A stretch of DNA of 9,615 nt from an uncultured Alphaproteobacteria bacterium (GTDB lineage: Bacteria > Pseudomonadota > Alphaproteobacteria > Rickettsiales > UBA1997). A program made the translations under genes and the position numbers. Where the stretch lies: the NCBI GenBank assembly GCA_903837365.1, contig CAILUF010000255.1:1-9615 (forward strand), in the 5' to 3' direction. Shown one piece after another: positions 1 to 6,610 of the stretch. The notes below the pieces were generated by a model. It was not told where the DNA came from. It searched no databases and saw nothing but the letters and a program-made list of their open reading frames with translations. Each line of letters begins with the position of its first letter. The stretch's first letter is position 1.

Positions 1-16
1 GATGTCCGTTATTTGC

Positions 17-47
17 TAAAAATAGCCGTTTAGGGCTATTTTTTTTA
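17..47 (+). terminator. Possible rho-independent terminator (inner hairpin of first palindrome)
   Basis: Stem of an A-rich arm ending TAGCC (to 27) and GGCTA (34-38), loop 28-33, followed by a run of eight T residues (39-46). On the plus strand this has the form of an intrinsic terminator, which would serve a gene lying left of the window. The G+C part of the stem is only about four pairs, so strength is uncertain. It may simply be part of the repeat family. Confidence 0.4.
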
Positions 48-61
48 CGCAAATAACCTTT

Positions 62-98
62 TCTTCAATCAAAATTTTTTAAATTTTGATTTCGAAGA
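62..98. repeat. AT-rich perfect hairpin within palindrome block
   Basis: Inverted repeat with arms 67-77 and 81-91 pairing perfectly around a three-base loop. It is extended by TCTTC at 62-66 pairing with GAAGA at 94-98 after a two-base bulge. It has the same nested inner-stem and outer-arm layout as the neighbouring units, but an unrelated sequence. Confidence 0.6.
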
Positions 99-106
99 CG
101 ACTCGC

Positions 107-141
107 GACTGGGATTTCTGCGCTTCGCTTGTAATCCCGTC
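107..141. repeat. GC-richer palindrome with GGGATT/AATCCC arms
   Basis: GGGATT at 111-116 pairs with AATCCC at 133-138; GAC at 107-109 pairs with GTC at 139-141 across a one-base bulge. The interior holds a small GCG-CTT-CGC hairpin at 120-128. It is more GC-rich than anything around it, and its right arm shares three bases with the outer arm of the next palindrome. This composition suggests an interspersed repeat rather than a regulatory site for a neighbouring gene. Confidence 0.5.
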
Positions 142-147
142 CTTCAC

Positions 148-178
148 TAAAATTAGCTTATTAAGGCTAATTTTTTTA
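148..178 (+). terminator. Possible terminator (inner hairpin of second 50-base palindrome)
   Basis: TAAAATTAGC at 148-157 pairs with GCTAATTTT beginning at 166, leaving a short loop; the plus-strand 3' side ends in seven T residues (171-177). It is related to the hairpin at 17-47 and could stop plus-strand transcription from outside the window. As part of the repeat family, its role as a terminator is unproven. Confidence 0.35.
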
Positions 179-189
179 CGTGAAGGACC

Positions 190-215
190 TAAAAATAGCC
201 GTAAGGCTAATTTTA
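190..215 (-). terminator. Hairpin at the 3' end of the DedA-family gene
   Basis: TAAAAATAGCC at 190-200 pairs with 205-215 (one A-A mismatch) around the loop GTAA. Read on the minus strand, it begins at the DedA stop codon (213-215) and ends in GGCTATTTTTA, so it could terminate the gmk-dedA transcript. It shares its core with the palindromes at 8-57 and 139-188 and is therefore probably a repeat element that also serves as the gene's end. Confidence 0.4.
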
Positions 216-848
216 ACGTGAAGAACCAGAGGTGAATTTGTAGGTGAATTTGTTTTTTAAAAAATAATAATAAATTAAAATCATCGCGATAACGCCAAAA
301 ATTATTTTGATTATTTCTTTTAAATATTGGCTAATTAACTTATGATTTTCGCCGATAAAATATCCACAAAGAACTAAAATTATAGTCCAAATTGATGAGC
401 CTAAAAAAGTATAAGTGAAAAATAATCTCATGTTCATTTTAGCAATACCTGCTGGGATTGAAATGAAGTGGCGAAAGCCTGGAAGAAGCCTTCCGAAAAA
501 TACTGACATTGCTCCATATTTCTTAAAAAATTCTTCAATTTTAATAATTGCCGAAGGTTTTATGAAAAAATATTTTCCAGCTTTAAATAAAAAACTACGT
601 CCAATTAATGACGCTAGATAATAACTGAAAATTGCCCCAAGAACATTACCAGCAATTCCGTAAATAATTACCAAATAAATATTCATTAAATTTTTTGCGC
701 ATGCGATTCCAGCGGGAATCATAATTAATTCGCTAGGCAATGGAATGATAGTGCTTTCGATGAACATTCCTAAAAAAATTCCTAGATAGCCAATATCAGC
801 CATAATTTGAGCGGTAAGATCAATGAGGATTTTTATATTTTCGTGCAT
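213..848 (-). CDS. DedA/SNARE-associated family membrane protein
   Basis: A 211-residue integral inner-membrane protein of the DedA family; members include undecaprenyl-phosphate translocases that recycle the lipid carrier of the cell wall. The family signatures are clear: an acidic and proline-rich re-entrant segment at residues 30-45 (E31, P36, P38, E40), and the FGRLLPGFR stretch at 118-126 with R120 and R126 six residues apart. These acidic and arginine positions correspond to those needed for function in E. coli YqjA/YghB. Hydrophobic segments lie around 19-45, 57-82, 128-165 and 178-195. The ATG lies 5 bases after the gmk stop, so the two are almost certainly cotranscribed, although no Shine-Dalgarno motif is visible. 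The last four residues (GSSR) and the stop codon fall inside a palindromic repeat, and just before them KFT occurs twice, from an 11-base tandem repeat: the C-terminus looks secondarily altered. The family is certain; the exact substrate is not. Confidence 0.9.
   Translation of the reverse strand: MHENIKILIDLTAQIMADIGYLGIFLGMFIESTIIPLPSELIMIPAGIACAKNLMNIYLVIIYGIAGNVLGAIFSYYLASLIGRSFLFKAGKYFFIKPSAIIKIEEFFKKYGAMSVFFGRLLPGFRHFISIPAGIAKMNMRLFFTYTFLGSSIWTIILVLCGYFIGENHKLISQYLKEIIKIIFGVIAMILIYYYFLKNKFTYKFTSGSSR
231..253. repeat. 11-base tandem direct repeat in the DedA-family C-terminal codons
   Basis: GGTGAATTTGT occurs at 231-241 and 243-253, separated by one base, so the unit is 12 bases and keeps frame. 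On the minus strand it encodes KFT-Y-KFT. It directly abuts the palindromic repeat arm at 216-227, suggesting slippage or insertion-associated rearrangement at this gene end. Confidence 0.6.
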
Positions 849-853
849 GAGAA

Positions 854-1480
854 TTATTTTTTTAAAAAATTATTTGCTTCAATTAATTCTTTAACATTTT
901 GACGACTTATCCGTTTAGATTCAATTATTGCGCGAATTTTTTTTAGTGAATTTTCTAAATCGTCATTTATCAAAACAAAATCATATTCGTTATAATGACT
1001 AATTTCTTGAAGAGCTTGTTGCATTCTTTGTGCAACGATTTCTTCGCTATCTTGTGCACGAGCGCGAAGCCTTCTTTCAAGTTCCTGAAGTGATGGCGGT
1101 AAAATGAAAATTGAAATTACCATTTCGTTAGGCAATTTTTCTTTAATTTGTCGAGCACCTTGCCAATCAATATCGAAAAGTACGCAATTACCTTTTTTTA
1201 TTTCTTCATCGACAGTTTTTTTGGGACTGCCGTAAAAATTGTTGAATACCAAGGCATTCTCAAGAAATTGCTGAGAATTTTTCATTGATAAAAAATCTTC
1301 ATCACTTACAAAGAAGTAATCTTGTCCAGAAATTTCTTGAGGTCTTTTTTTTCGAGTAGTTGCTGAAATAGAAAGTTTTATAGCGGGATCGCTATTAACA
1401 ATCATCCTGCAAATCGTTGTCTTTCCAGCACCGGAGGGCGATGAGATTATTATAATAAATGGATCATAATTAATAAACAT
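854..1480 (-). CDS. gmk: Guanylate kinase
   Basis: A 208-residue cytosolic kinase converting GMP and ATP to GDP and ADP, an essential step of purine nucleotide salvage and synthesis. The P-loop lies at residues 13-22 (SSPSGAGKTT, with K20). The GMP-binding segment follows: S37-x-S39-x-T-T-R43, RP at 46-47, and G52-x-D-Y55-F-F. The characteristic ENALVF and YGSP stretch and then DIDWQGA come next. An arginine-rich lid (RRLRARAQDS) precedes a helical C-terminus. The length is typical of the family (about 200-210). The ATG start is followed almost at once by the strand leading into the P-loop, as usual. The stop lies 5 bases before the DedA-family start, implying one transcript; fabI ends 112 bases upstream. 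No key residue is missing. Confidence 0.96.
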   Translation of the reverse strand: MFINYDPFIIIISSPSGAGKTTICRMIVNSDPAIKLSISATTRKKRPQEISGQDYFFVSDEDFLSMKNSQQFLENALVFNNFYGSPKKTVDEEIKKGNCVLFDIDWQGARQIKEKLPNEMVISIFILPPSLQELERRLRARAQDSEEIVAQRMQQALQEISHYNEYDFVLINDDLENSLKKIRAIIESKRISRQNVKELIEANNFLKK

Positions 1481-1498
1481 TTTATGGCAATTAATATT

Positions 1499-1544
1499 AA
1501 TTTTAGTTAGTTTTTATAAATTATGTTATAAAAAAACTAAAATT
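1499..1544 (-). promoter_or_regulatory. Long AT-rich hairpin in the fabI-gmk gap
   Basis: Bases 1499-1519 pair with 1526-1544 apart from a two-base bulge (1509-1510), leaving a six-base loop. It sits between the fabI stop and the gmk start on the minus strand. It could be an attenuating or terminating structure for leuD-fabI or a leader structure for gmk, but nearly all pairs are A-T. A TATAAT-like hexamer on the minus strand at 1569-1574 lies upstream of it, without a recognisable -35 box. The function is therefore open. Confidence 0.35.
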
Positions 1545-1592
1545 AGTAATTTAAAACAAGTATTAATAATTATAACAAGAATTTGTTAATTT

Positions 1593-2408
1593 CTATTCGT
1601 CTTTAACGATGCTGATATCTGGAGCGTCAGGTGCTTTCATACCTACAACGTGATAGCCCGCGTCAACATGCAAAGTTTCGCCAGTAACTCCACCAGCTAA
1701 ATCTGAAAGTAAAAATACTCCAGCTCCACCTACATCCTGCAAGGAAACATTGCGACGCAGTGGCGAATTATACTCATTCCATTTGAAAATTAATCTAAAG
1801 TCGCCAATTCCGCTGGCAGCTAGAGTTTTAACTGGACCTGCTGAAATTGCATTAACGCGAATATTATCTTTACCCATATCCATTGATAAGTAACGAACAC
1901 TTGCTTCAAGGGCTGCCTTAGCAACGCCCATGACATTGTAATGTGGCATAACTTTTTCGGCTCCATAATAACTCAAAGTAATGATACTTCCGCCACCAGC
2001 TTTTTTCATTAATGGCTCAGCTTCTTTAGAAATGGAAACTAAAGAAAAAGCTGAAATATTCATTGTGTTGGTAAAATTTGCTGGAGATGTATCGAGATAT
2101 TTTCCGCGTAATTCTTCTTTGTCGGAGTAGGCGATGGCGTGAACTAGAAAATCTAATTTGCCCCATTGTTTATCGATTTGCGCAAAAACATCTTTGATTG
2201 ATTGCGGATCCGAAACATCGCAAGGAAGAATGATGTCTGAGCCTACTGATTTGGCAAGTGGTTCAACTCTTTTTTGTAAAGCTTCACCTTGAAAGGTAAA
2301 GGCTAATTCTGCGCCATATTTCTTTGCTTCCTCAGCGATACCCCAAGCAATTGAACGATTATTGGCAACGCCCATAATCAAACCTTTTTTTCCTGATAAA
2401 ATTGTCAT
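1593..2408 (-). CDS. fabI: Enoyl-[acyl-carrier-protein] reductase (NADH)
   Basis: A 271-residue cytosolic short-chain dehydrogenase/reductase that carries out the last reduction of each cycle of type II fatty acid synthesis, enoyl-ACP to acyl-ACP. The FabI-type nucleotide site is at residues 13-25 (GVANNRSIAWGIA), and the acidic C-D-V at 63-65 matches the adenine pocket of the family. The catalytic motif Y157-x6-K164 lies in SYYGAEKVMPHYNVMGVAKA, with Y147 also conserved. NAISAGPVKTLAASGI (substrate loop) and the C-terminal GETLHVDAGYH are typical. At position 93, where E. coli has the glycine whose substitution gives triclosan resistance, this protein has alanine (HAIAYS at 90-95). It starts with ATG 10 bases after the leuD stop, so the two are probably cotranscribed, and ends in TAG. 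Confidence 0.96.
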   Translation of the reverse strand: MTILSGKKGLIMGVANNRSIAWGIAEEAKKYGAELAFTFQGEALQKRVEPLAKSVGSDIILPCDVSDPQSIKDVFAQIDKQWGKLDFLVHAIAYSDKEELRGKYLDTSPANFTNTMNISAFSLVSISKEAEPLMKKAGGGSIITLSYYGAEKVMPHYNVMGVAKAALEASVRYLSMDMGKDNIRVNAISAGPVKTLAASGIGDFRLIFKWNEYNSPLRRNVSLQDVGGAGVFLLSDLAGGVTGETLHVDAGYHVVGMKAPDAPDISIVKDE

Positions 2409-2418
2409 AATAGTAGAA

Positions 2419-3039
2419 TTAATTTGTTAATTTATTGTTAAATAGCCACGGTGTAATGGTTGTTCTTTTTGATTCGTAATCTTTAATTTGTTGTTGGTGT
2501 TGTAGGGTTAAACCTATGTCGTCAAGCCCTTCAATTAAACAATGTTTTTTAAATTTATCAACATTGAATTTAAAAATTTTATTTGCAGATTTTATTTCTT
2601 GATTCACGAGATCAATCGTAAAATTGTTATTTTCATGACTTGCCAATTCAAGTAAAGTTTCGACATCTTGAGATGGTAAAATAATTGGTAAAATACTATT
2701 TTTAAAGCAATTATTATAAAAAATATCGGCAAAAGATGGGGCGATAATTGCGCGAATTCCAAAATCAAGCAATGCCCATGGAGCATGTTCACGACTGGAT
2801 CCGCAACCAAAATTGTCGCGAGCAATTAAAATTTTAGAATTGCGAAAAGCTGGTTTATTTAAAACAAAATCGCTAATTTCTTTTTCGTTTAAATCAAAAC
2901 GCATTTCGTAAAATAAGCTTTTGCCTAGACCAGTTCGCTCAATGGTTTTTAAAAACTGCTTAGGAATAATCATGTCAGTATCGATATTGATAAGTGGCAG
3001 TGCGCAGGCGGTTGCGTTGAGTGTTATAAATTTTTCCAT
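2419..3039 (-). CDS. leuD: 3-isopropylmalate dehydratase, small subunit
   Basis: A 206-residue cytosolic protein, the swivel-domain subunit that joins LeuC (the Fe-S subunit) to isomerise 2-isopropylmalate to 3-isopropylmalate in leucine synthesis. Diagnostic stretches are [14 protein letters not shown] (residues 18-31) and [16 protein letters not shown] (75-90). After these comes the family segment [19 protein letters not shown]. The length is that of a complete bacterial LeuD of about 200 residues. The second domain is intact, including the C-terminal GLDDIGLTL stretch. It stands apart from leuC, leuB and leuA, none of which is in the window, and leads directly into fabI. A candidate minus-strand promoter at 3100-3129 lies in the 103-base gap behind ribF. 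Small subunits of related dehydratases (homoaconitase, citraconate hydratase) look alike, but LeuD is the best match in length and motifs. Confidence 0.93.
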   Translation of the reverse strand: MEKFITLNATACALPLINIDTDMIIPKQFLKTIERTGLGKSLFYEMRFDLNEKEISDFVLNKPAFRNSKILIARDNFGCGSSREHAPWALLDFGIRAIIAPSFADIFYNNCFKNSILPIILPSQDVETLLELASHENNNFTIDLVNQEIKSANKIFKFNVDKFKKHCLIEGLDDIGLTLQHQQQIKDYESKRTTITPWLFNNKLTN

Positions 3040-3099
3040 TTAAAATTTTGATTTAGTTTTATTGTTTTATTTTATAAGTTATTGCCAATTGTAAAAAAT

Positions 3100-3129
3100 A
3101 TTATCCTAAAATTTCAAGCTTAATTTCAA
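3100..3129 (-). promoter_or_regulatory. Candidate sigma70-type promoter for leuD-fabI
   Basis: Read on the minus strand, TTGAAA (3129 to 3124) and GATAAT (3105 to 3100) are separated by 18 bases. Transcription would begin near 3093, giving a leader of roughly 50 bases before the leuD ATG. AT-rich DNA yields such matches by chance, so this is only a good candidate. Confidence 0.4.
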
Positions 3130-3133
3130 GCTT
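3110..3133. repeat. Two tandem 12-base repeats containing AAGCTT
   Basis: AATTTCAAGCTT is present twice in direct succession (3110-3121 and 3122-3133) just beyond the ribF stop. Because AAGCTT is its own complement, the two copies can pair into a hairpin with a six-base loop; on the minus strand this sits where a weak ribF terminator would be. It overlaps the candidate leuD -35 box. Confidence 0.65.
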
Positions 3134-3142
3134 ATTTTTATA

Positions 3143-4156
3143 TTATTGTTTCAAACCTTGATTTAAATGGTTATCTAGGCCAATAATATCTAGATTAATT
3201 TGATTTTTTAAATCTTCAACGGAAGAAAATTTTTTTTCTTCGCGAATAAAATCCTCTAATTCAATAGTAATCTTTTTACCATAAAGATCGCCATTAAAAT
3301 TTAAAAGGTGAGTTTCAAATAAAGGCCGTGATTCTTTATTGTCAATTGTTGGCTTTACACCAAAATTAGTAATTGATAATAGTCTTTCTTTGTTATTACT
3401 AATTCTAACAAAACTTTTGTAAACTCCAAATTTTGGTTGAATTTGTTGCGATTTGTAATTGAGGTTTAATGTAGGAAAACCAAGGGTTTGTGCTAGTTTT
3501 TTACCGTGAATTACTTCCCCTTCGATAGTGAAATTATGTCCTAAAATTTTATTAGCATTTTTTATATCGCCTGATTTCAATAAAGATCTAACTAAACTTG
3601 AAGAGCAGGTTAAATGTTGATTTGCAATTTCAATTTTAACTGGATTAATTTCTTCTAATATAAAATTTGCTCCTTCTAAATCCTTAAAATTTCCTTGACG
3701 ATTTTTACCAAATGTAAAATCATAACCAACCAATAAATGCTTGATTGAGAGGGTTTTTTCAAGAATATTTTTGATAAAAAAATCCGCGGATAAATCTGCG
3801 AATCTTTTGTTAAAGTTTTGTAAAATTAAATAATCAATATTAAATTTTTGTAAGATTTTTATTTTTTGTTTTAATGTTGAAATACGAAAATCAATTTTTT
3901 TATTATCGTTGAAAAAGGCTAGGGGATGGGGTTCGAAGGTCATTATTGCGCTAGCTAGATTTCTTTGCTTGGAAATTTCTTTTAAATTTTTAATAATTGC
4001 TTGATGACCCAAATGAACGCCATCAAAATTGCCAATTGTTAAACATAATCCTTTGCAACTAATTTCATTAAGAATCAAGCTTTGCGGATGATTATAGGCT
4101 ATTTCATTGCGATTATAAAAATATTGATGATTGGTTGGAAGGCGAATTATTTGCAA
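3143..4156 (-). CDS. ribF: Bifunctional riboflavin kinase / FAD synthetase
   Basis: A 337-residue cytosolic enzyme that phosphorylates riboflavin to FMN and adenylates FMN to FAD. The N-terminal adenylyltransferase domain shows TIGNFDGVHLGHQ at 40-52, FEPHPLAFF, GYDFTFGKNRQGN, and SSSLVRSLLKSGDI near residue 190. The C-terminal kinase domain shows GEVIHGKKLAQTLGFPTLNL, FGVYKSFV, NFGVKPTID and LYGKKITIE. The kinase PTAN motif reads PTLN. The start is TTG: an in-frame stop lies a short way upstream, the encoded MQIIR matches the M-x-I-x-R opening of the family, and the next methionine would cut away the nucleotide-binding loop. It is a little longer than the usual 310, through an expanded stretch before residue 38. 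It is the first gene of the minus-strand group and diverges from yejA. Confidence 0.95.
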   Translation of the reverse strand: MQIIRLPTNHQYFYNRNEIAYNHPQSLILNEISCKGLCLTIGNFDGVHLGHQAIIKNLKEISKQRNLASAIMTFEPHPLAFFNDNKKIDFRISTLKQKIKILQKFNIDYLILQNFNKRFADLSADFFIKNILEKTLSIKHLLVGYDFTFGKNRQGNFKDLEGANFILEEINPVKIEIANQHLTCSSSLVRSLLKSGDIKNANKILGHNFTIEGEVIHGKKLAQTLGFPTLNLNYKSQQIQPKFGVYKSFVRISNNKERLLSITNFGVKPTIDNKESRPLFETHLLNFNGDLYGKKITIELEDFIREEKKFSSVEDLKNQINLDIIGLDNHLNQGLKQ

Positions 4157-4198
4157 GTTATGGTTAAATTGTAATTGTTAAATTCTATTGAAAATTTT

Positions 4199-4230
4199 AT
4201 TATAAAAAACATTAAATTTAAATTTATCAA
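4199..4230 (-). promoter_or_regulatory. Candidate promoter for ribF
   Basis: A perfect TATAAT lies on the minus strand (4204 to 4199), and TTGATA (4230 to 4225) lies upstream. The 20-base spacer is longer than ideal, so the -35 assignment is doubtful. Transcription would begin near 4192, about 36 bases before the TTG start. Confidence 0.4.
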
Positions 4231-4232
4231 CC

Positions 4233-4261
4233 TTGACTTAATTTTTAAACAAAATTTTTAA
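4233..4261 (+). promoter_or_regulatory. Candidate promoter for yejA-nfu
   Basis: TTGACT at 4233-4238 is a near-consensus -35 box; the best -10 at the normal distance is TTTTAA (4256-4261), which is weak. If used, the transcript would begin at or within a few bases of the ATG at 4267, giving an essentially leaderless mRNA, consistent with the absence of a Shine-Dalgarno motif. An alternative start further upstream cannot be excluded. Confidence 0.35.
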
Positions 4262-4266
4262 AAATA

Positions 4267-6000
4267 ATGACTATTAAATCTATTTTAATAAAATTATTAT
4301 TGGTCTTAAGCCTAGAACTATCTGGTTTGAAGATCGTTTTAGCTGATGAATTTTCTCACGGTATTTCTATTTTTGGTGATTTAAAATACCCAAAAAACTT
4401 TACGAATTTTGATTATGTTGACATAAATGCCAGTAAGGCTGGAGAATTAAAATTAGGAGTTGAGGGTGGATTTAATTCGCTAAATCAATTTATCTTAAAA
4501 GGTCTTCCCGCTTCAGGTTTATCATATCTCTATGATAGTTTATGCGAAGGTAGTGATGATGAAATTTCTACGCGTTATGGATTGATTGCCCAAGCTGTTC
4601 GTTTGAGTGCAGATAAAATGACCTTGGATTTTTTATTGCGAAAAAATGCGCGATTCCATGATGGCAAAACTATCAGCGCTGATGATGTTGTTTTTACATT
4701 TAATAAATTAATTACAGATGGCCATCCTTCCTACAAAATGATGTATCGCGATGTTAAGGAAGTAAAAAAAATAAATGATTTTTTAGTGCGTTTTGAGTTT
4801 AAAAATAATCACAATCGTGATTTAGCGATTTTGATTTCGTCAATGGTTGTTTTGCCGAAACATTATTATGAAAAAATTGATTTTAACAAAACAACTCTCG
4901 ATTTTCCTCTTGGCTCTGGACCTTACGAAATCAAAGAAGTTAAGCCTAATCGAACTATTGTTTATCAGCGAGTAAAAAATTATTGGGCAAATGATTTGGC
5001 AGTTAACAAGGGTCGTTATAATTTTGATAAAATTACCTTTGATTATTATCGCGATAATAATGTTTTGATTGAGGCATTTAAAGCTCAGAAATATGATTTG
5101 CGACTTGAAAATGTTGCGCGCAATTGGGCTAATTCCTACAATATCGAGGCAATTAAAAATCAACAAATAATCAAAAAAGAAATTAAACATAGCTTACCAG
5201 CTCCAGCGCAAACTTTTGTTCTTAATTTGCGTAAGGAAAAATTTCAAAATATCGCTGTAAGAAAAGCTTTAACTTTGGTATTTGATTTTGAATGGTTGCA
5301 AAAAAATATTTTTTATGGATCTTATGTTCGTACTCAAAGTTATTTTGCAAATTCAGAATTTGCTTATCAGGGCTTTAAAATGCCAGCTTCAGATGATGGG
5401 GATAAAAAAAATAATGGCTTTAATCGTCAAAATTTAATTTTAGCGCAAAAAATTTTACTTGAAGCTGGTTATAAAATTATCGATAACAAACTCTACGAAC
5501 CCAACTCCAGCAATCAATTAACCATAGAATTTTTAATTGATCAGAAAGCTTTTGAGATGATAGTTATGCATTATGTAAAAAATTTAAAAAAATTAGGAAT
5601 TAATGCTAAGGTCTTATTTGTTGAGGAAAATCAATATCAAACGCGAGTTAATAATTTTGATTTTGATATTGTAACCGCAGTATATTCGCAAAGTTTAATT
5701 CCTGGATCTGAGCTTTATAGCTATTTTCATTCATCGCAAAAAGATCTCAAGGGCTCGCGTAATCTAGGGGGAATTGCCGATCCAAAGATTGATAAAATTA
5801 TATTAAAAATTTTAGATGCAAAATCAAAAGAAATGTTGAAAAATGAAACTCAAAAGCTCGATCAATATTTGCTTGAGAATTATTACACGATTTTGCAATG
5901 GCATAATAACAGCTATCGCATTTTATATCGAGATATTTTTTCGATACCAAAAATTCAACCCAAATACGCTTTGGCAATTGATGCTTGGTCATTAAAATAA
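4267..6000 (+). CDS. yejA: Periplasmic peptide-binding protein of an ABC importer (YejA-like, family 5)
   Basis: A 577-residue extracellular solute-binding protein that captures peptides in the periplasm for an ABC importer; E. coli YejA serves the YejBEF system, which also takes up microcin C. A signal peptide is visible: K4 and K9, a leucine-rich core, and a likely cut after VLA (residue 26). The mature start SIFGDLKYP (34-42), FNSLNQFILKG (69-79), ARFHDGK (128-134), DDVVFTF, VLPKHYY and GSGPYEI follow the YejA pattern closely. The length is close to the usual 600. No lipobox cysteine is present, so the protein is soluble. The permease and ATPase genes (yejB, yejE, yejF) do not follow; nfu starts 22 bases downstream instead. 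The substrate is inferred from the family only. Confidence 0.9.
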   Translation: MTIKSILIKLLLVLSLELSGLKIVLADEFSHGISIFGDLKYPKNFTNFDYVDINASKAGELKLGVEGGFNSLNQFILKGLPASGLSYLYDSLCEGSDDEISTRYGLIAQAVRLSADKMTLDFLLRKNARFHDGKTISADDVVFTFNKLITDGHPSYKMMYRDVKEVKKINDFLVRFEFKNNHNRDLAILISSMVVLPKHYYEKIDFNKTTLDFPLGSGPYEIKEVKPNRTIVYQRVKNYWANDLAVNKGRYNFDKITFDYYRDNNVLIEAFKAQKYDLRLENVARNWANSYNIEAIKNQQIIKKEIKHSLPAPAQTFVLNLRKEKFQNIAVRKALTLVFDFEWLQKNIFYGSYVRTQSYFANSEFAYQGFKMPASDDGDKKNNGFNRQNLILAQKILLEAGYKIIDNKLYEPNSSNQLTIEFLIDQKAFEMIVMHYVKNLKKLGINAKVLFVEENQYQTRVNNFDFDIVTAVYSQSLIPGSELYSYFHSSQKDLKGSRNLGGIADPKIDKIILKILDAKSKEMLKNETQKLDQYLLENYYTILQWHNNSYRILYRDIFSIPKIQPKYALAIDAWSLK

Positions 6001-6022
6001 TCTTTAATTTAATTTAAAATTT

Positions 6023-6610
6023 ATGTTCATTCGTTTCGAAGAAACTCCTAATCCTTCAACATTAAAATTTATTCCTGATGATAAGGTTGTTTTAGAAAAA
6101 GGATCGATGGAATTTAAAAATCAAAAACAAGCTTCTACTAAATCGCCTTTAGCGCTTCAACTCTTTGAAATTGAAGGCGTACAGGCAGTTTTTTTAGGTC
6201 ATGATTTTATAACAATAACTAAAAGTGATTCAGTTGAATGGTCAAAAATTAAAACCGAAATTCAAGCAACAATTATGGATTTTTTCGTCAGTAATAAACC
6301 AATTTTATTTGCAAATATTTTGCAAAATGAAAAATTAAATTCCTCAGAAATTTCTAATTCAACAAATGGCGATAGCGATATCGTAACGCAAATTAAAGAA
6401 TTAATCGAGGTTAAGGTTCGTCCAGCGGTTGCAATGGATGGTGGCGATATTATTTTTCATTCATTTGAAAAGGGCATTGTTTATTTGACTCTTAAAGGCT
6501 CGTGTTCGGGTTGTCCAAGTTCAACAATTACTTTAAAAAACGGTATTGAAAATATGCTCAAACACTATATTCCTGAGGTTGAGGCAGTTGAACAAATGGA
6601 AGATGATTAA
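6023..6610 (+). CDS. nfu: Nfu-type Fe-S cluster scaffold/carrier protein
   Basis: A 195-residue two-domain protein that holds an Fe-S cluster and hands it to target enzymes. The N-terminal Nfu domain (about 1-95) opens with the classic FEETPNPSTLKFIP (residues 5-18). A short polar linker (102-118) follows. The NifU C-terminal domain (about 119-190) contains RPAVAMDGGDI (133-143) and the cluster ligands C161-x-x-C164 in GSCSGCPSS. This domain order is that of alphaproteobacterial and mitochondrial Nfu1 proteins, not of E. coli NfuA. It begins 22 bases after yejA and may share its transcript. The ATG precedes the conserved MFIRFEETPNP, so the start is secure. Both ligand cysteines are present. 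Confidence 0.94.
   Translation: MFIRFEETPNPSTLKFIPDDKVVLEKGSMEFKNQKQASTKSPLALQLFEIEGVQAVFLGHDFITITKSDSVEWSKIKTEIQATIMDFFVSNKPILFANILQNEKLNSSEISNSTNGDSDIVTQIKELIEVKVRPAVAMDGGDIIFHSFEKGIVYLTLKGSCSGCPSSTITLKNGIENMLKHYIPEVEAVEQMEDD

Larger units (their letters stand above)
4..227. repeat. Block of five adjacent palindromic elements
   Basis: A gene-free stretch built almost wholly from inverted repeats: 8-57, 62-98, 107-141, 139-188 and 190-215 (with a right-hand arm to 227). Units 8-57 and 139-188 are each 50 bases. Each has a 9-base outer arm pairing perfectly (8-16 with 49-57; 139-147 with 180-188) around an inner hairpin with stem core TAGCC/GGCTA or a close variant and T-rich 3' side. The outer arms differ completely between the two units yet remain self-complementary. 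The third core copy (190-215) has only a right-hand arm, similar to that of the second unit. The design resembles interspersed palindromic elements of bacterial genomes, such as the Rickettsia palindromic elements; identity with any named family is not claimed. Some inner hairpins could also end transcription. Confidence 0.75.

Noticed and set aside
4..227. CRISPR array or origin of replication at the left edge
   Set aside because: The units are nested palindromes with variable arms and irregular spacing, without spacer-like unique segments of constant length, and no initiator gene or box cluster is seen.
415..621. Plus-strand open frame of 68 codons within the DedA-family gene
   Set aside because: It lies wholly antisense to a well-supported gene, resembles no known family, and is expected by chance.
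2604..2825. Minus-strand frame of 73 codons inside leuD
   Set aside because: It is a shifted frame of leuD; the leuD frame carries all family motifs.
4840..5190. Minus-strand frame of 116 codons antisense to yejA
   Set aside because: Its isoleucine- and phenylalanine-rich composition is what AT-rich antisense DNA gives; yejA is secure on the other strand. The short frame at 5798-5992 is rejected likewise.
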